A stretch of DNA of 64,000 bases from Tritrichomonas musculus (taxonomy: Eukaryota > Parabasalia > Tritrichomonadida > Tritrichomonadidae): contig JAPFFF010000003.1 in assembly GCA_039105265.1 (NCBI GenBank), positions 6,386,001 through 6,450,000 of the forward strand, given 5' to 3'. Under the pieces are notes generated by a model. That model did not search any database, was not told the origin of the DNA, and saw nothing but the letters and a program-made list of their open reading frames with translations. Below, one piece after another: positions 49,760-60,969 of this stretch; within the stretch, counting starts at the first letter, position 1; every line of letters starts with the position of its first letter. The position numbers and the translations under genes were made by a program.

Positions 49760-50641
49760 TTAGTTATTTCGAATTGTCCATACCTTGTCCCCATCCGCCT
49801 GATTTTCAACTTCAATTCTTCCTTTCGAGATAAGAAAAGAACTAAGCCGTCTCATTACATATGTGTCAGCATTGAATTTATCCATTAAATGACTTTTGAG
49901 AGCACTTCCATTGCATTCGTTCTCCAAATATGATGTAACTTTTGTGGCAAGAGCGTGAGACTTTTTATCAAGAATTGAATTAAGTTTGACATGCGCAAAA
50001 TAGAAAATTATGGCATTAACAATGGCAAAAATCAAGAGCATGGGACAAAATACACTAAGCACAGTAAAAACAATAGCTAAGGACGCTGATAAATAATTCA
50101 TAATCAAAAATTTCTTTGGAACAATAAATACTTCATGATGAGATATAGAATTTCTTTTTCTTTGAGAGCGATCAACGTTGTTATAACGAACTTTACGTTC
50201 TTCAGTAGCATGAGAAGATTTCTTATGTGAACCAGTTTGCTTATTCTTCTTTGATGAGCTGGATGGTAAAAGAGGGCTTTGCTCTCTATTTTCATTTGTT
50301 CTACTTTGTTGGGAATCACTTGTTGTTGAGATAATTTTTTCATTGAGAAATGTTTCTTTTTTATTTGCACTCGTTACTGATCTTTTATTGCTTGGTGATT
50401 TAAAAGACATTTGAGGAGAAGGAGATTCTCTTTGGGATGTTTTCTGAGATTCGTGCTGGGAATAATCTGAAGAAACATTAAACTTATTTGAAATATACGT
50501 TGGTTTAACGCTATTTGTCAATAATTGTATCAGTTGCGGCTTTGTTGGTCTTTTAGGAGTTTCTAAATTACGGTTGTGGCATTCACGCTTAAGATCAGCT
50601 AATGAGTTACTGCCTAAATCATCCCAATTAATATTGGACAT
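49760..50641 (-). CDS. Inner-nuclear-membrane HeH/MAN1-like protein
   Basis: The 293-residue protein starts with a SAP/HeH-like helix-extension-helix (SLADLKRECHNRNLETPKRP to QLIQLL, residues 13-41), a nucleic-acid or chromatin-binding fold found at the N-terminus of yeast Heh1/Src1. A basic Ser-rich linker (45-175) follows, then two membrane spans (about 178-198 and 200-218). The C-terminal 229-291 has the pattern of the Man1-Src1 winged helix, ending GDKVWTIRNN. Family members anchor chromatin at the inner nuclear membrane and recruit ESCRT during envelope sealing. Here the lumenal domain is almost absent, since the two spans are nearly contiguous, making it much shorter than yeast or animal homologues. 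The assignment is from pattern only. Confidence 0.65.
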   Translation of the reverse strand: MSNINWDDLGSNSLADLKRECHNRNLETPKRPTKPQLIQLLTNSVKPTYISNKFNVSSDYSQHESQKTSQRESPSPQMSFKSPSNKRSVTSANKKETFLNEKIISTTSDSQQSRTNENREQSPLLPSSSSKKNKQTGSHKKSSHATEERKVRYNNVDRSQRKRNSISHHEVFIVPKKFLIMNYLSASLAIVFTVLSVFCPMLLIFAIVNAIIFYFAHVKLNSILDKKSHALATKVTSYLENECNGSALKSHLMDKFNADTYVMRRLSSFLISKGRIEVENQADGDKVWTIRNN

Positions 50642-50655
50642 TATGATTTATGAAA

Positions 50656-50661
50656 TAATGA
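50656..50661 (-). promoter_or_regulatory. Initiator-like TCATTA
   Basis: Read on the minus strand, AATCATTATTTC lies about 15-20 bases before the ATG at 50641 and fits the trichomonad initiator. Motif match only. Confidence 0.3.
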
Positions 50662-50910
50662 TTTTGATAAGTTGCCGTTTATTTTTAAATTTCATAAAAT
50701 TTATTCAAAACAAATTAAAGTGGGAAAAAATTTATTCAAAACAATAATTGATTCAACTCAAATCATCAATAAAGAAATTTTTTTTCAAATTTTGAAAATA
50801 TCTCAAAAAATGAAACCGCGTTTTTTTTTTTTTTTTCCAAACTGGATTTGATAATTCGGACCAGACAAATAACCTCTCAAATTTTTATAAAAAACAATGG
50901 ATGAATCTAG

Positions 50911-51028
50911 ACCTCACCACTTTTTCTTAATGAAAGAAATATTTGAAAAGTTTTTATTAATAATTTTCTGATAATACACTTAAAAAGTTCAAATCATTGA
51001 AAAATCTTCATAAAAAGTGGTGGTAGGT
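50911..51028. mobile_element. 118-bp imperfect fold-back repeat
   Basis: The ends ACCTCACCACTTTTT and, read outward, ACCTACCACCACTTTTT differ by a small indel. No target duplication seen. Probably a small MITE. Confidence 0.45.
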
Positions 51029-51459
51029 TTTCTGAGCATTCAAATATTCACAATATATTTCTGAGAATTGAGAAAACTTATAGAAAATACTCCTTAAAAT
51101 TTTTTTATAATTTTTGCTTATTACAGGAAAGGTAATTACACTCTTTTTAATTCAATTTTTTTTCTGAGAAAAGTTGATGAATATGGAATATTTTTACTTC
51201 AAAAATAATAAAATATTTTATTTGCCTAGAGACATATTTGATTACAAAATTTTGGAGCATAATACCTATGAATAATTGATTTACCAATTTTCAAAAAAAT
51301 ATGAGAAAATATGAGGAGTTATTTTTTTGTTTTGATACATTAAAATTTTATTATTAATAAATTCACTTGTAATAAATAAAGCAAATTAAATAATTAACTT
51401 TTGTGAAGCTATATATTTATATTTTATTTGTATTTTAATAAAAAAAAACATTTTTCTTA

Positions 51460-52046
51460 AGGGACTGGTTTCAAAATTGAATAAAAAGATTCAATGAGTT
51501 CTTTCAAAAAAAATTTATTGAAAAAAGACTTTTGAGCTAAAAATAAAACAATTTATTGCTTTATATTAATAAATATTGCATTAATCGCAGATATATATGA
51601 ATTAGTTTCATATTTTTTTTGAAAAAAGTGAAATTCATATATAATTATATTTTTTTTTTATTTTTCAAATATTTTGATAAATATAGAATCAGGTATAAAT
51701 ATACTAATAAATCGCATATTTATTTTTGCATAAAATTTTGTTTTTTTATCAAATTCAAAAAAGTATCAAAAGAAATCATTATTTTAATTAAAAATTAGGT
51801 TTATTTAATTGTAATAATTAAATATATTTTATTATTATTATTATTATTTACTTATATTATTTTTTTAATAAAAAAACAGATATTTGAAAAATTTTCCATA
51901 AAATTTTTTTTTAATATCGTTGATCGTTTAGGCCAAATATCATTGATATTGACCTTAACTTTTTCCAAAAAGCTATCTTTCAAAGTTTTATTCTATGAGT
52001 TATTTCAAAATTGAAAACTTTACACAAATATTGGAAACTAGTCCCT
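51460..52046. mobile_element. 587-bp TA-flanked MITE
   Basis: AGGGACTGGTTTC and, read outward from the right, AGGGACTAGTTTC are flanked by TA (51458-51459, 52047-52048), the duplication used by the IS630/Tc1/mariner group. Non-coding and AT-rich. Nested in the 2.34-kb element. Confidence 0.75.
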
Positions 52047-52125
52047 TAAAAAATATATTGTAGACTATTTTATTAACCTTTACGGACATTGGCCATTTTT
52101 TTGATTGGTCATTTTTACTGGATAT

Positions 52126-52620
52126 CTAGGGTTGACTGTCCAGTGAAATGACTGTCCCTACCTTCACTTTTTCTAAAAAATACGTTATTTTTGTCACTTT
52201 TTTTGGACAGAAAATCGTTATTTACGTCTATATTTGGTCGGAAAATAATCAAAATTTGAAAGAGCAGTCCACTAACAAAAAAGATGGATAGTTTTTTCTT
52301 TAGTTAATTAATCAAAATGTTTCAAAGATAGGAATTGATTTTTAAAATAAAATGGAGAAGAAAAAACGTTGACCAAAATTTTGAAAGCAATTAAATGAGT
52401 ATTATCAAATATTGAAAAACAATAAAAATTTTATTCCGATAAAAATCAAAAATTCTCTAATTCAAATCAAAACAAATATCAATTCAAAATTTGAGTGGCT
52501 GTCCACAATTGAATTGGCTGTCCAAATATGGACCGATTTGGACTGTGGACAGCTGGTGTAAAAAAATACGTTGCTTTTTGGACAGTCTCCTTTGAAAAAG
52601 TTGTGGACAGTCAAACCTAG
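52126..52620. mobile_element. 495-bp MITE with 8-bp target duplication
   Basis: CTAGGGTTGACTGTCCA and, read outward, CTAGGTTTGACTGTCCA are flanked by perfect direct repeats CTGGATAT (52118-52125 and 52621-52628). The ends and the duplication length fit the hAT group. Further CTGTCC motifs repeat subterminally on both sides, as transposase-binding sites often do. The 61-residue minus-strand frame across the right end is not a gene. Confidence 0.85.
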
Positions 52621-53477
52621 CTGGATATTTCAATTCTAAAAAAAATAAAAAACGTGCGGGTAACCGCATAAAAAAGGCTGTTTTTTTTTTATTAATTCAT
52701 CTATAAAAATTGCTTAAAAATGGTAACTTTATTTTTATCAAAATCGCAAACTAAAAAAAAATCAAATTATTGACCTTGACGATCAAACAAAAAAAATTAT
52801 TAATTTTGGTCATTTTTTTTGGATATTTTCATTATGGTCATGGTCATTGCACATTTTAGCTATTTTTTTCAAACAAACCTATTCAATTCCACTTTTTGGA
52901 CTTTTTTTTGTAACGTACAAAAAAGGTTAACTATTTTATAATTGGATATATTTATATATATTTATAAATTGCATATAAATAAAAAGATTATTTTAATTTT
53001 TATCTAGGAATTTTCGAGATATAAAGAACACAAAATTTATGGTGAATACAAAAGCTGTTATAGGTCAATAAAAGAATTTATATCAAAATTGAATGCTTTT
53101 TTTACCTTTCAAAATTTCAAAGCATGAATATTTAATGATTCAAAATTGAATTCCCAAGTGCAATGTCTCAAAATTGAATATTTTTACATTTTTTTATCTA
53201 TATATAGATAAAAAGAAAAATGAAATTTTAATTGATTATCTGTTATTATTTTATTTTATTTTATCAACTTATTTATCATTATTTATAGTCATATATTATT
53301 TTCAATTTAATCAAATTGTAAACCTCTCAAAAATTATAAATTAAAATATCTTGAAAATTCCAGGATAGAATTTTAAAATTTATTTGATAAAATTTGCTAA
53401 ATATAAAGTAATTAATTATAATTTAATATACATGGAAATTATCATATACATCAAAGTGTAATTACCTTTATTACAGG

Positions 53478-54003
53478 TATGTTTTCATATCAATTTTTTA
53501 AATAAATTTTATTTTTAAAAATCAACTTTTTCATAATATAAAATATAAAATTGAATATTTTTTTTAATCAGATCAGTTTTGAGAGAAAATCGTGTGTAAT
53601 TTCTGAAGAAGGAAAAATAAAATTATAAGTTTGAATGCAAAAAGTTATATGTAACATTGAAATAGTGGTCTGATTTATCGAATCCAGTTTATTTTATCTA
53701 AAATAAATATTGAGTAGATGTCACTTGAAAATTTGAGGGGTCCCTATTGAAAAAGTGGAAGGTCAAAATCAAATAATTCAACATAAAAAGGATTATTCTA
53801 AATAAGATTTATTTCATAATAAAATTCATGTTTTATTGCTGCACTTTTACAATTAAGTATTAAATAGATTCACAATTTTATCAAATAATGCGATGAGATT
53901 AAAATGAGTTTCCTCAAATTTTTGGACAAGTTTGAATAATATTATCAACAAATATATATTATATAAATTATTCAAAATTTTTCTTATGACGCAATTTCTA
54001 AAA
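53478..54003. other. AT-rich intergenic sequence
   Basis: No gene or clear element. Contains two copies of the recurring nonamer in the form ACTTTTTCA/TGAAAAAGT. Confidence 0.45.
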
Positions 54004-54175
54004 TTCTACTTTTTCGTTTGGCGTATGGACATTTTAATCAAAAATTGTCGTTCACTTTTCAATATATAAATGATTGCTAAACTTTTTGAATGAAATTGAT
54101 AGTAATACAAAAAGTTTTGATTTTTGAGCGTGTATTGAAAATTAACAAACTTTTTGAAATAAAAAAAAATAAGGA

Positions 54176-54300
54176 TGGGAAGATACAGAAGATGACGAGA
54201 TACGGAAGACGAGGCACAAATGACGAGGTACAGAAGATGAGGTACAAATGACGAGGTACGGAAGACGAGGCACCTCATCTTCATTTGTACCTCATCTTCC
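54176..54300. repeat. GACGAGGTAC-type repeats in both orientations
   Basis: A short unit (GACGAGGTACGGAA and variants) repeats about five times, then switches to its complement (CCTCATCTTCATTTGTACCTC), so it can fold back. It forms part of the minus-strand frame 54350-54006. Confidence 0.7.
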
Positions 54301-54415
54301 ATGTCTTCTTCTTCATATTTGTCAACGTTATCATGCTCTTCTCCACCCAAAACTTTATAAAAAGTTTTTGATGAAATTCCTAGTATTGAACAAATTTCAG
54401 TTATCGTAAGAAATT
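54300..54415 (-). pseudogene. HTH fragment of a transposase or recombinase
   Basis: The minus strand reads TITEICSILGISSKTFYKVL, a good helix-turn-helix of the resolvase/transposase type, followed by acidic residues (YEEEDMEDE) that merge into the repeat above. Too short to assign; likely a remnant of an element. Confidence 0.4.
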
Positions 54416-54616
54416 ACATACTATAAAAAACTGTATTTGGTGATAAATCGATTAATAGAATTCATCACTGATTTCTATAGGAATGATTTCATTCCAATTT
54501 GCTTTTGTGCAAAGAAGCGGGTTTTTCTTTATGTTCTCCAGTATAAAAACCCTTGACCTCGGATATATATCCAAAAGAAAGTAAAAAAGAAAGTTAAATA
54601 ATGTCCAGCGGCTCTG

Positions 54617-54682
54617 TTTGAAAAAGTGAATTTTCCAACTTTTTGATATATATCAAAAAGTTGGAAAATTCACTTTTTCAAA
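54617..54682. repeat. Perfect 66-bp palindrome
   Basis: Two exact 33-bp arms (outer end TTTGAAAAAGTGAATTTTCC) meet without a loop at GATATATATC. It contains four copies of the recurring nonamer. Perfection implies very recent origin or active maintenance. Confidence 0.9.
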
Positions 54683-55780
54683 AAAGGATAAAAAAAAATT
54701 GACCAAACAAAATTAGCCTTTTGCTATAGAAAAACTGAATTTTCCAACTTTTTAACTATTTTTTGACGTTTTTCTATTTTTTGACTATACAGTACAATTG
54801 TGGGTTTTATTTAACTTTATAAACTAATTTGATTTTAATTTATATAAGCCATTTATAATATGATCATGAAGATATATATGTTGATTTTAATTGTATTTAA
54901 ATTTTTTGAATTGGCTCCAAACGATCAAAATTTGAGAGAGTGTCATCTACTCTCTATATATTTTTTATATATATTTTTGAATAGTTTATAATGAAACTTT
55001 TTGAATTCATATGATCATATATACATTCAAAAAGTGGACTATGCTGCAACACAGTACTATTATTTCACACCTTTATTTTTTATGATTGAACTTTATTTTT
55101 TATTCATTATTTAATAAGCCTTGGTTTTTGTATTTACAATTGTATACAACTTGTCCGTTTAAAAATTACAATTGTAATTACAATTGTAAATACGTTATTT
55201 TCTCGATATTAGTTTTTTATTTTTATCTTGATCTACAATTATTTTTTTATATTAAAAATGTTTTAAATAATTTAAAAATAAAAAGATAAAATAGTAAAAT
55301 GTTTTTCAAATTAAATAATATTATTTTTGATTCTTCATAAAATTTAAAAAAATTTATTCGTATTCAAAAAGTTTCATTGATACTACAAATCAAAAAATCG
55401 TTATTTTATGAAAAAATACGTTAAAAAGACGTTTATAGTATTTGTGATGTAAAAAAAATAAGGCCTATTATTTAAGCATTTTCATTTTTCTCTAACGTAC
55501 AATCATGAAATCAACTTTTGTCTCGAAATTTGTCTCATACTCAAAAAGTGGGAGTTAAAAATATGAAAGAAATTTGCTTAAAAGTATTAAAAAGTATTAT
55601 AAGCTCTGGAAAATAATGTTCGGTTTAGTACACTTTTCAAATGAATTTATCTTTCCCAAAAATTAAATTTAATCTAATTCATCATGATATAATATACAAA
55701 ATTATATATAAATTATATATACAAAATGATAATTTTAATTATACAAAAAAATAAATAGAAAATTTGAAATTAAATTTTTT
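54683..55780. other. AT-rich intergenic sequence
   Basis: No gene supported; the 67-residue frame at 55086-55289 is low complexity. The stretch includes an 8-bp hairpin (GAGAGAGT / ACTCTCT near 54937), three palindromic ACAATTGTA motifs near 55135-55195 and four further copies of the recurring nonamer. Confidence 0.45.
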
Positions 55781-56382
55781 TAAGGGCGTACGTCCCAAAA
55801 ATGTTGTAAACTTGTTAATATTGAATAAACTCATAGAATACATCTTTCAATACTTCCATATTATGAAAAAGTTTAGGTCAAAAATGATGATATTTGTCCT
55901 AAACGATCAAAAAACAATTATTTTTTTAGACCGATAAAATTTTATAAAAAATTATTTTGAATTAAAATGTAAAAATAATCACTCAATCCACTTTTGCTAA
56001 AAACTACAAACGCTCAATTTGGATGTTCACAAGTGGATTTGCATGCCATTCTGTGTTAATCCAAATGTTAACCATATAAACAAGCCTAGTCTTTGAGATT
56101 TTAAATAGGTCAGTCTACTCATCATAATATCTAAATATATTTTGTTATATTTTTGTTTAATTTGTTCAAATCTGTTTATCATCAGTTAATCTTTTGTAAT
56201 TTATGTTATGAATACTATTTTTTGATAAAACCTAAAATGAAAATAAAAAAACCGTATGATAAACTTCATTTTTGAAATTAACGTACGAATAAAAAAAAAA
56301 AATTTGTTTAGATATGTTCAAATGATGTTTACGTTGTTTATTTTTAAATTTATGATATTGAAACGAATTGAGATATATTTAC

Positions 56383-56383
56383 A

Positions 56384-56410
<27 letters not shown>
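56383..56410. repeat. Poly(A) tract
   Basis: A run of 28 A upstream of the transposase gene. Confidence 0.8.
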
Positions 56411-56414
<4 letters not shown>

Positions 56415-56757
56415 TTGTTATAAAAATTATAATCAAAAAAAGAATTGTTAAAAAGTATTTAATAAAAAAAGCATTTATAATTGTCAATATGGGTTTTATT
56501 TTTTTATATTTTAAAACAGTTACTCAACAGAATGATGATAAATAATTGATTTTAGGATAATGAAAATTCTTTAAAAAACGATTAAGAAATTATAAAGAAA
56601 TTATATAGAAATTGTAATCAAAAATGTAATCGTTTTATTTTCAATTTTTTGAATTTTTCAAATAAAATATGAAAGATGCCACTTAAAATTGAAATAAATC
56701 GATTAACTTTTTGAATTTTAAAAAAGAAATGAAACTTTTTCAAATGAGAGAAATAAA

Positions 56758-57566
56758 ATGTTAAAAACAACAATTGCGAATTGGATCGAAAGTAAAAAAT
56801 TTTTTCCAGTTGAAATATCAGAAGCTTTTTCCTTATTTTTAAAAGAAACCAAAATAGACGTTTCAAGATCTTACTTTTTTCAAATTTTTTCGGAATATAC
56901 AAAGGCACAAGTTATTAAAACCGGGGGTATATTTACAAGATCGAGTGATATTATTGAGACTATTGTACAGAGAAGTTTTTTTGGGGTTACAATGAACAAT
57001 ACATATGCCATTGACGAAAAACCGATCATAATTGAGAATTATAAATCCAAAAAGTTCGAATTTCAAAAAATTATAAGGGAAAAGTGCCAGCAAATCTAAT
57101 AAGTACATATAAAATGTTAGACCACTTGAAAAATGTTTATTTAATTTGTTGCATTTCATGCAATAGCGTAGTTCAATATCATTTATCTGAATGTCCAATT
57201 AACACATTAATATTCAATGCATTCATGCATCAATTATGCTCAAATATAAAACCTTCAGAATATGGACGATTTATTTTGCTTGATAACGCCTCATTTCATG
57301 GGCTTGATGGCATTGTCATTGATGAAATGGAAAAAAACAAGCTGGCAATTACTCGAACCCCTCCACTTGGTTGTTTATTTAACCCAATAGAGGAATTTTT
57401 TGCTTGCTTCGATGATATACTAAAGAAAAATATAAAACTTTATATACAACAAAATGGTCAATTAAATCAAAATGAATTTCTGAAGTTGATTCACATTTCA
57501 ATTTCAGAAACAACTAATATGTATATGCAGCAAATATTTCGCAGGGCAGGTATTTTGGAAGAATAA
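56758..57566 (+). pseudogene. IS630/Tc1-type DDE transposase, one frameshift
   Basis: The first piece (56758-57099, 113 residues) has an HTH-like region (IDVSRSYFFQIFSEY) and the first catalytic Asp in YAIDEKPIII. The second piece continues to 57566 in another frame with VYLICCISCNS, the second Asp in RFILLDNASFH and the Glu in CLFNPIEEFF. Thirty-five residues separate the last two acids (DD35E style). The frames overlap near 57084-57099, so one frameshift, real or a sequencing error in an A-rich stretch, separates them; apart from that it looks nearly whole. Confidence 0.8.
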
Positions 57567-57781
57567 ATCATTTTTTTGCATATATTTAGATTATTATGAT
57601 TATTTATATATTATCTTTTTAAATATTTTTAAAATAAATTAATGAGTATAAATGGATGAACTCTTTCAATTTTACCATTAATTCAATGAATTCTCAGAAT
57701 TTTTTTCAGTAAATTCTATTAGTCCATTCAATATTTGAGTAAAAAAAATTATAAAGAAAAAAACTAAATTTTTTACTTTAT

Positions 57782-58548
57782 TTAAGGATTATTTTGATTA
57801 GAATGAACTTCTAATATTTTTGAGCATATCTCGGTGACAACCTTTTCATCAACTGGGGTGGTTCTGCCTATCTGCCTAAACTGATTATCAATTGTAAATA
57901 AAAGACTATTGAGCGAAAGTAGAAGAGGAGCATATCTTTTCCACACAGTCAGTGTACAAACTGTTTCATTTTGATTTCTTCGGTATATTGGACCAGCGAA
58001 GTCCATTCCTTCTTCTTCATTGATTAAATCAATTGCATGATGCCTCCTCTCAACCGAACTTACTGCTTGCATTGATGCAATTGATTGTTTATTAGGCTCT
58101 TCGGGTAAAGGGGCAAGATCACCTATTACTGCTGGACTTAGTTTTTTCCAGGAGATTGACCTTTTTACAAGATCAGCATGCAAAGTTACTGCAAACATTG
58201 AAATCTCGTTTTTTGAAACATTGCTGCCCACACGCATTGAATATCAAATAAGAACCTGTGTTCATCAAATAAATCAGAGAAGTAGAGTACATTTTGGTCA
58301 ACATCTAATGATTTAGTAATACTCTTAACGTTAACTGAAAAGGTATGATAATCAACTAAAGCTTCAGGCTGGATGACGATTGATTCTGGTTTTGGCAGGA
58401 TACTCTTGATTCGAACAATAGCTTTGTTCTTTAAAACGGCACGACAACGAACCACAGATATGTTGACAACCACTGGGTTTGTTGGAGGAGGGGCCTTCGG
58501 AACTTCCCATGGAGAACAGGAGAGTTCAATAGCATCTTTTCTTTTCAT
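57782..58548 (-). pseudogene. Passenger gene of unknown function inside the Tc1-type element
   Basis: Two overlapping frames (58548-58186, starting MKRKDAIELSCSPWEVPKA; and 58237-57782) together encode about 250 residues of normal complexity with ordinary codon variety, unlike the AT-rich filler around. The first has alternating hydrophobics (VVVNISVVRCRAVLKNKAIV) suggestive of a beta-rich fold; the second has WKKLSPAVIGDL and LTVWKRYAPLLLSLNSLLF. I do not recognise the family. Frames switch around 58186-58237. It is opposite in strand to the transposase and probably a captured host gene or an unknown accessory gene. Confidence 0.5.
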
Positions 58549-59040
58549 CTTTTTGATCGAAAAAGTTAAGTGATTTTCTGAATAAAACGTTGCATTTCAA
58601 TTGAATTTATTATATGAAATTGTTTTAAAATTTGAAACAAAAAGATAATACTTTAGGAGTTTTTTTGTGATAGACATCCCAATTTTGCTTGTTACAGAGC
58701 TGAACCAGTTGTATCTAATGAAGCTTTGACTGATATAATAATGTTAGTATGCATTTCATCATTTTCATAATTTTATCTCTATGATGACCACCTTTAAGGA
58801 GTTTTGCGATTTGTTTATTGTATGTGAGCCCTGAATTGTATATTTGTTGATGATCCGTTAGTAAAAAATCAAAATAATAAATAAAAATTAATTTTTCACT
58901 TATTCATTGAAAAAGTTGTCTTTGATAACTTATTTGGCTGTAATGAGTTTTTTTTTATCAGTTTATTCTTACAAAAGAAAAATACTTATTAAAAATAAAA
59001 AATATAAAAAATGAATAAAAAAATTTTTTTGTAGTAATAG

Positions 59041-59081
59041 TTGTAGCACTACAAAATTTGAATAGTTTTGTAGTGCTACAA
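59041..59081. repeat. 16-bp perfect hairpin
   Basis: TTGTAGCACTACAAAA and its exact complement flank a 9-base loop, close to the right subterminal block of the Tc1-type element. Confidence 0.8.
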
Positions 59082-59283
59082 AAATACTGTATTTTTTTTG
59101 TAGTAAAAGTGGATTGAGTGAATGCATAAAAATATTTTTTTTAATATATCATCAATATAAATAATAGACATTTTATTTTCTCCAAAATATAATTTATTCT
59201 TCAACTTTTTTTACTCCAAAAAGAATTAAAATATTTGAGAAATCTCATTGAATTCTGATCATTGAATTGGACGTACGCCCTTA

Positions 59284-60967
59284 AGGGTGGAGTCTCAAAA
59301 TTTTTCGCCACTAAAAAATTTGAGAGAAAATATTCAAAATTTCATTGAATTTTTGCACACCCCATAAGTACCTTCTCTGTTTGAAATTGATTGAAGTTAT
59401 TTTAAATCAATATCAACTATGAGTGTGGTTATAACGTAACGTTTTGCGTTTTGTTATTTTTTGGGTTTATCAAGATAAAAATCGATTTTATTTTTTTTTT
59501 ATTTTTAAACTGCTTCTCAGCGGTTGTACAACTAATTGAGAGATATTCAAAAGTTTACATTTATCTACTTTCAAAATTCAATTAGGTTGTACAACCGTTT
59601 TTTCATATTTAAATAAAAAAGAATAAAAAAAAGGAATTTATGATTAGATTTGATTTATATAATAAAAGAAATGGAAATGTATGACAGTTTGTAAGCTAGT
59701 ATTGCTGAATTGCTATATAGTTTGGTAATGAGCCTATATTTATTTGAAATTTGATTATCATAAATCATGGGAACGTTCTGAGTTACTCCAAAGTGCCATG
59801 TAATTTGCATCTATTTGTTGCGTTGGAACATTTTTACTAATGATACACGAGATTCTGATTAGCTTTCTCTAAGGAATACTAAATAAAAATGATTTGAATT
59901 CAATTATAATTTTTTCTTTTGAAAATTTGAATGATGTAAAATTTTCTTTCTATGAATTTATATTTATCTACATTCAAAAATTGTATAGAAGTTTATTCAT
60001 TTCTGAAGAAAATTTAAAAAAGCAATTAAATGCACAATTTAACAATATTTTAAATAACTTATTTAATCTTTATAACTAATCAAACATTATATTGTTAATT
60101 ATGAAAGTATATAAAATAAATATTCATTATGAATTTAGATATTAACGAAATTTCAAATACGAAATTTGAATTCCTCTCAAATACTTGTACAACCGTTGAG
60201 AACCAGTTTAAAATCATCATATAATAAAACCCAATAAAAAATTTAATAAATAAAAAATAAAATTTTATTTTAAATATATAATAATAAGTAAATATTTATT
60301 TAACTTTATCCTAGCTTCAAAAAAAGTACAAACCCAAATGAAAAAAATTGAATGGAAGAGTCGCATTTTTTTACATTCAATTTTTAATTTTGATTTATAA
60401 AGAAAGTTCATAAAAGATAATAAGAATGTATTATTTTGATAATTCTTATTATTTTAAATAAATAAAACGTGTTTTTGACGAAAATTCATATATTATAGAT
60501 ATTAAAGAATTTAATTCTAGGAAATGGAAAGGGAATTGAAAAAGATCAGGCACATTTTTATTTGCGGAGTCATATTTAATAAAGGAAAAACTTCATATTC
60601 TTATTTTTCTTGAGTAATTTTTGCAATATATATCAAATAAAAAAAAAAGTTAAGGGAACAAATTAAGGAGAGAGTACAGTAGATAAAAGAATTTAAGACG
60701 ATTATTTTGAAAAAAAAAAACATATGATATTGCTATTTTTATCGATGAAATTAATAATTTCAATATTTATCTGAGGTTTGAAAACAAAAAAGTAGTAATG
60801 TAAATCATAATCGTACACTATTAATGTATGAGTGCATTTGGTTTAATGTATTTGATTTGATTGGTAAGAAATGAATTCTGTATTTAATCCTAGTAAAAAA
60901 TTGTTAGAAAAAAGTAATAATGCCAAAATAAACTTTTTGAGAAAAAATATCACTGAGGCTCCACCCT
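59284..60967. mobile_element. 1.68-kb TA-flanked non-autonomous element abutting the Tc1-type element
   Basis: AGGGTGGAGTCTCA and, read outward from the right, AGGGTGGAGCCTCA are flanked by TA (59282-59283, shared with the neighbour, and 60968-60969). No transposase inside. It contains the 701-bp element below, so the original was about 980 bp. Confidence 0.75.
59508..60208. mobile_element. 701-bp TA-flanked nested MITE
   Basis: AACTGCTTCTCAGCGGTTGT and, read outward, AACTGGTTCTCAACGGTTGT, both continuing ACAA, are flanked by TA (59506-59507 and 60209-60210). An internal copy of the end motif (GGTTGTACAACCG near 59585) forms a second hairpin with the left end. Non-coding. Confidence 0.8.
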
Positions 60968-60969
60968 TA

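Larger units (their letters stand above)
51128..53469. mobile_element. 2.34-kb element with 8-bp target duplication, containing two nested elements
   Basis: Perfect 15-bp inverted ends AAAGGTAATTACACT are flanked by perfect 8-bp direct repeats ATTACAGG (51120-51127 and 53470-53477). No transposase is visible inside. Two other elements with their own ends and duplications sit within it (51460-52046 and 52126-52620), so without them it would be about 1.26 kb. The 8-bp duplication suits hAT, P or related superfamilies, but the AAAGG end is not classic hAT. Confidence 0.8.
55783..59281 (+). mobile_element. 3.5-kb IS630/Tc1-type transposon with passenger gene
   Basis: Perfect 13-bp inverted ends AGGGCGTACGTCC are flanked by TA (55781-55782 and 59282-59283), the classic duplication of this superfamily. 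A second matched block (CACTCAATCCACTTTT) lies about 200 bp in from the left and 160 bp in from the right. The plus strand carries the transposase (56758-57566), the minus strand an unrelated gene (58548-57782). At 3.5 kb it is long for a Tc1-type element, whose usual size is 1.2-2 kb, because of the passenger. Confidence 0.85.

Noticed and set aside
52127-52619. TA target duplication for the 495-bp MITE
   Set aside because: TA lies at both ends, but perfect 8-bp repeats CTGGATAT directly outside CTAG ends explain the boundaries better.
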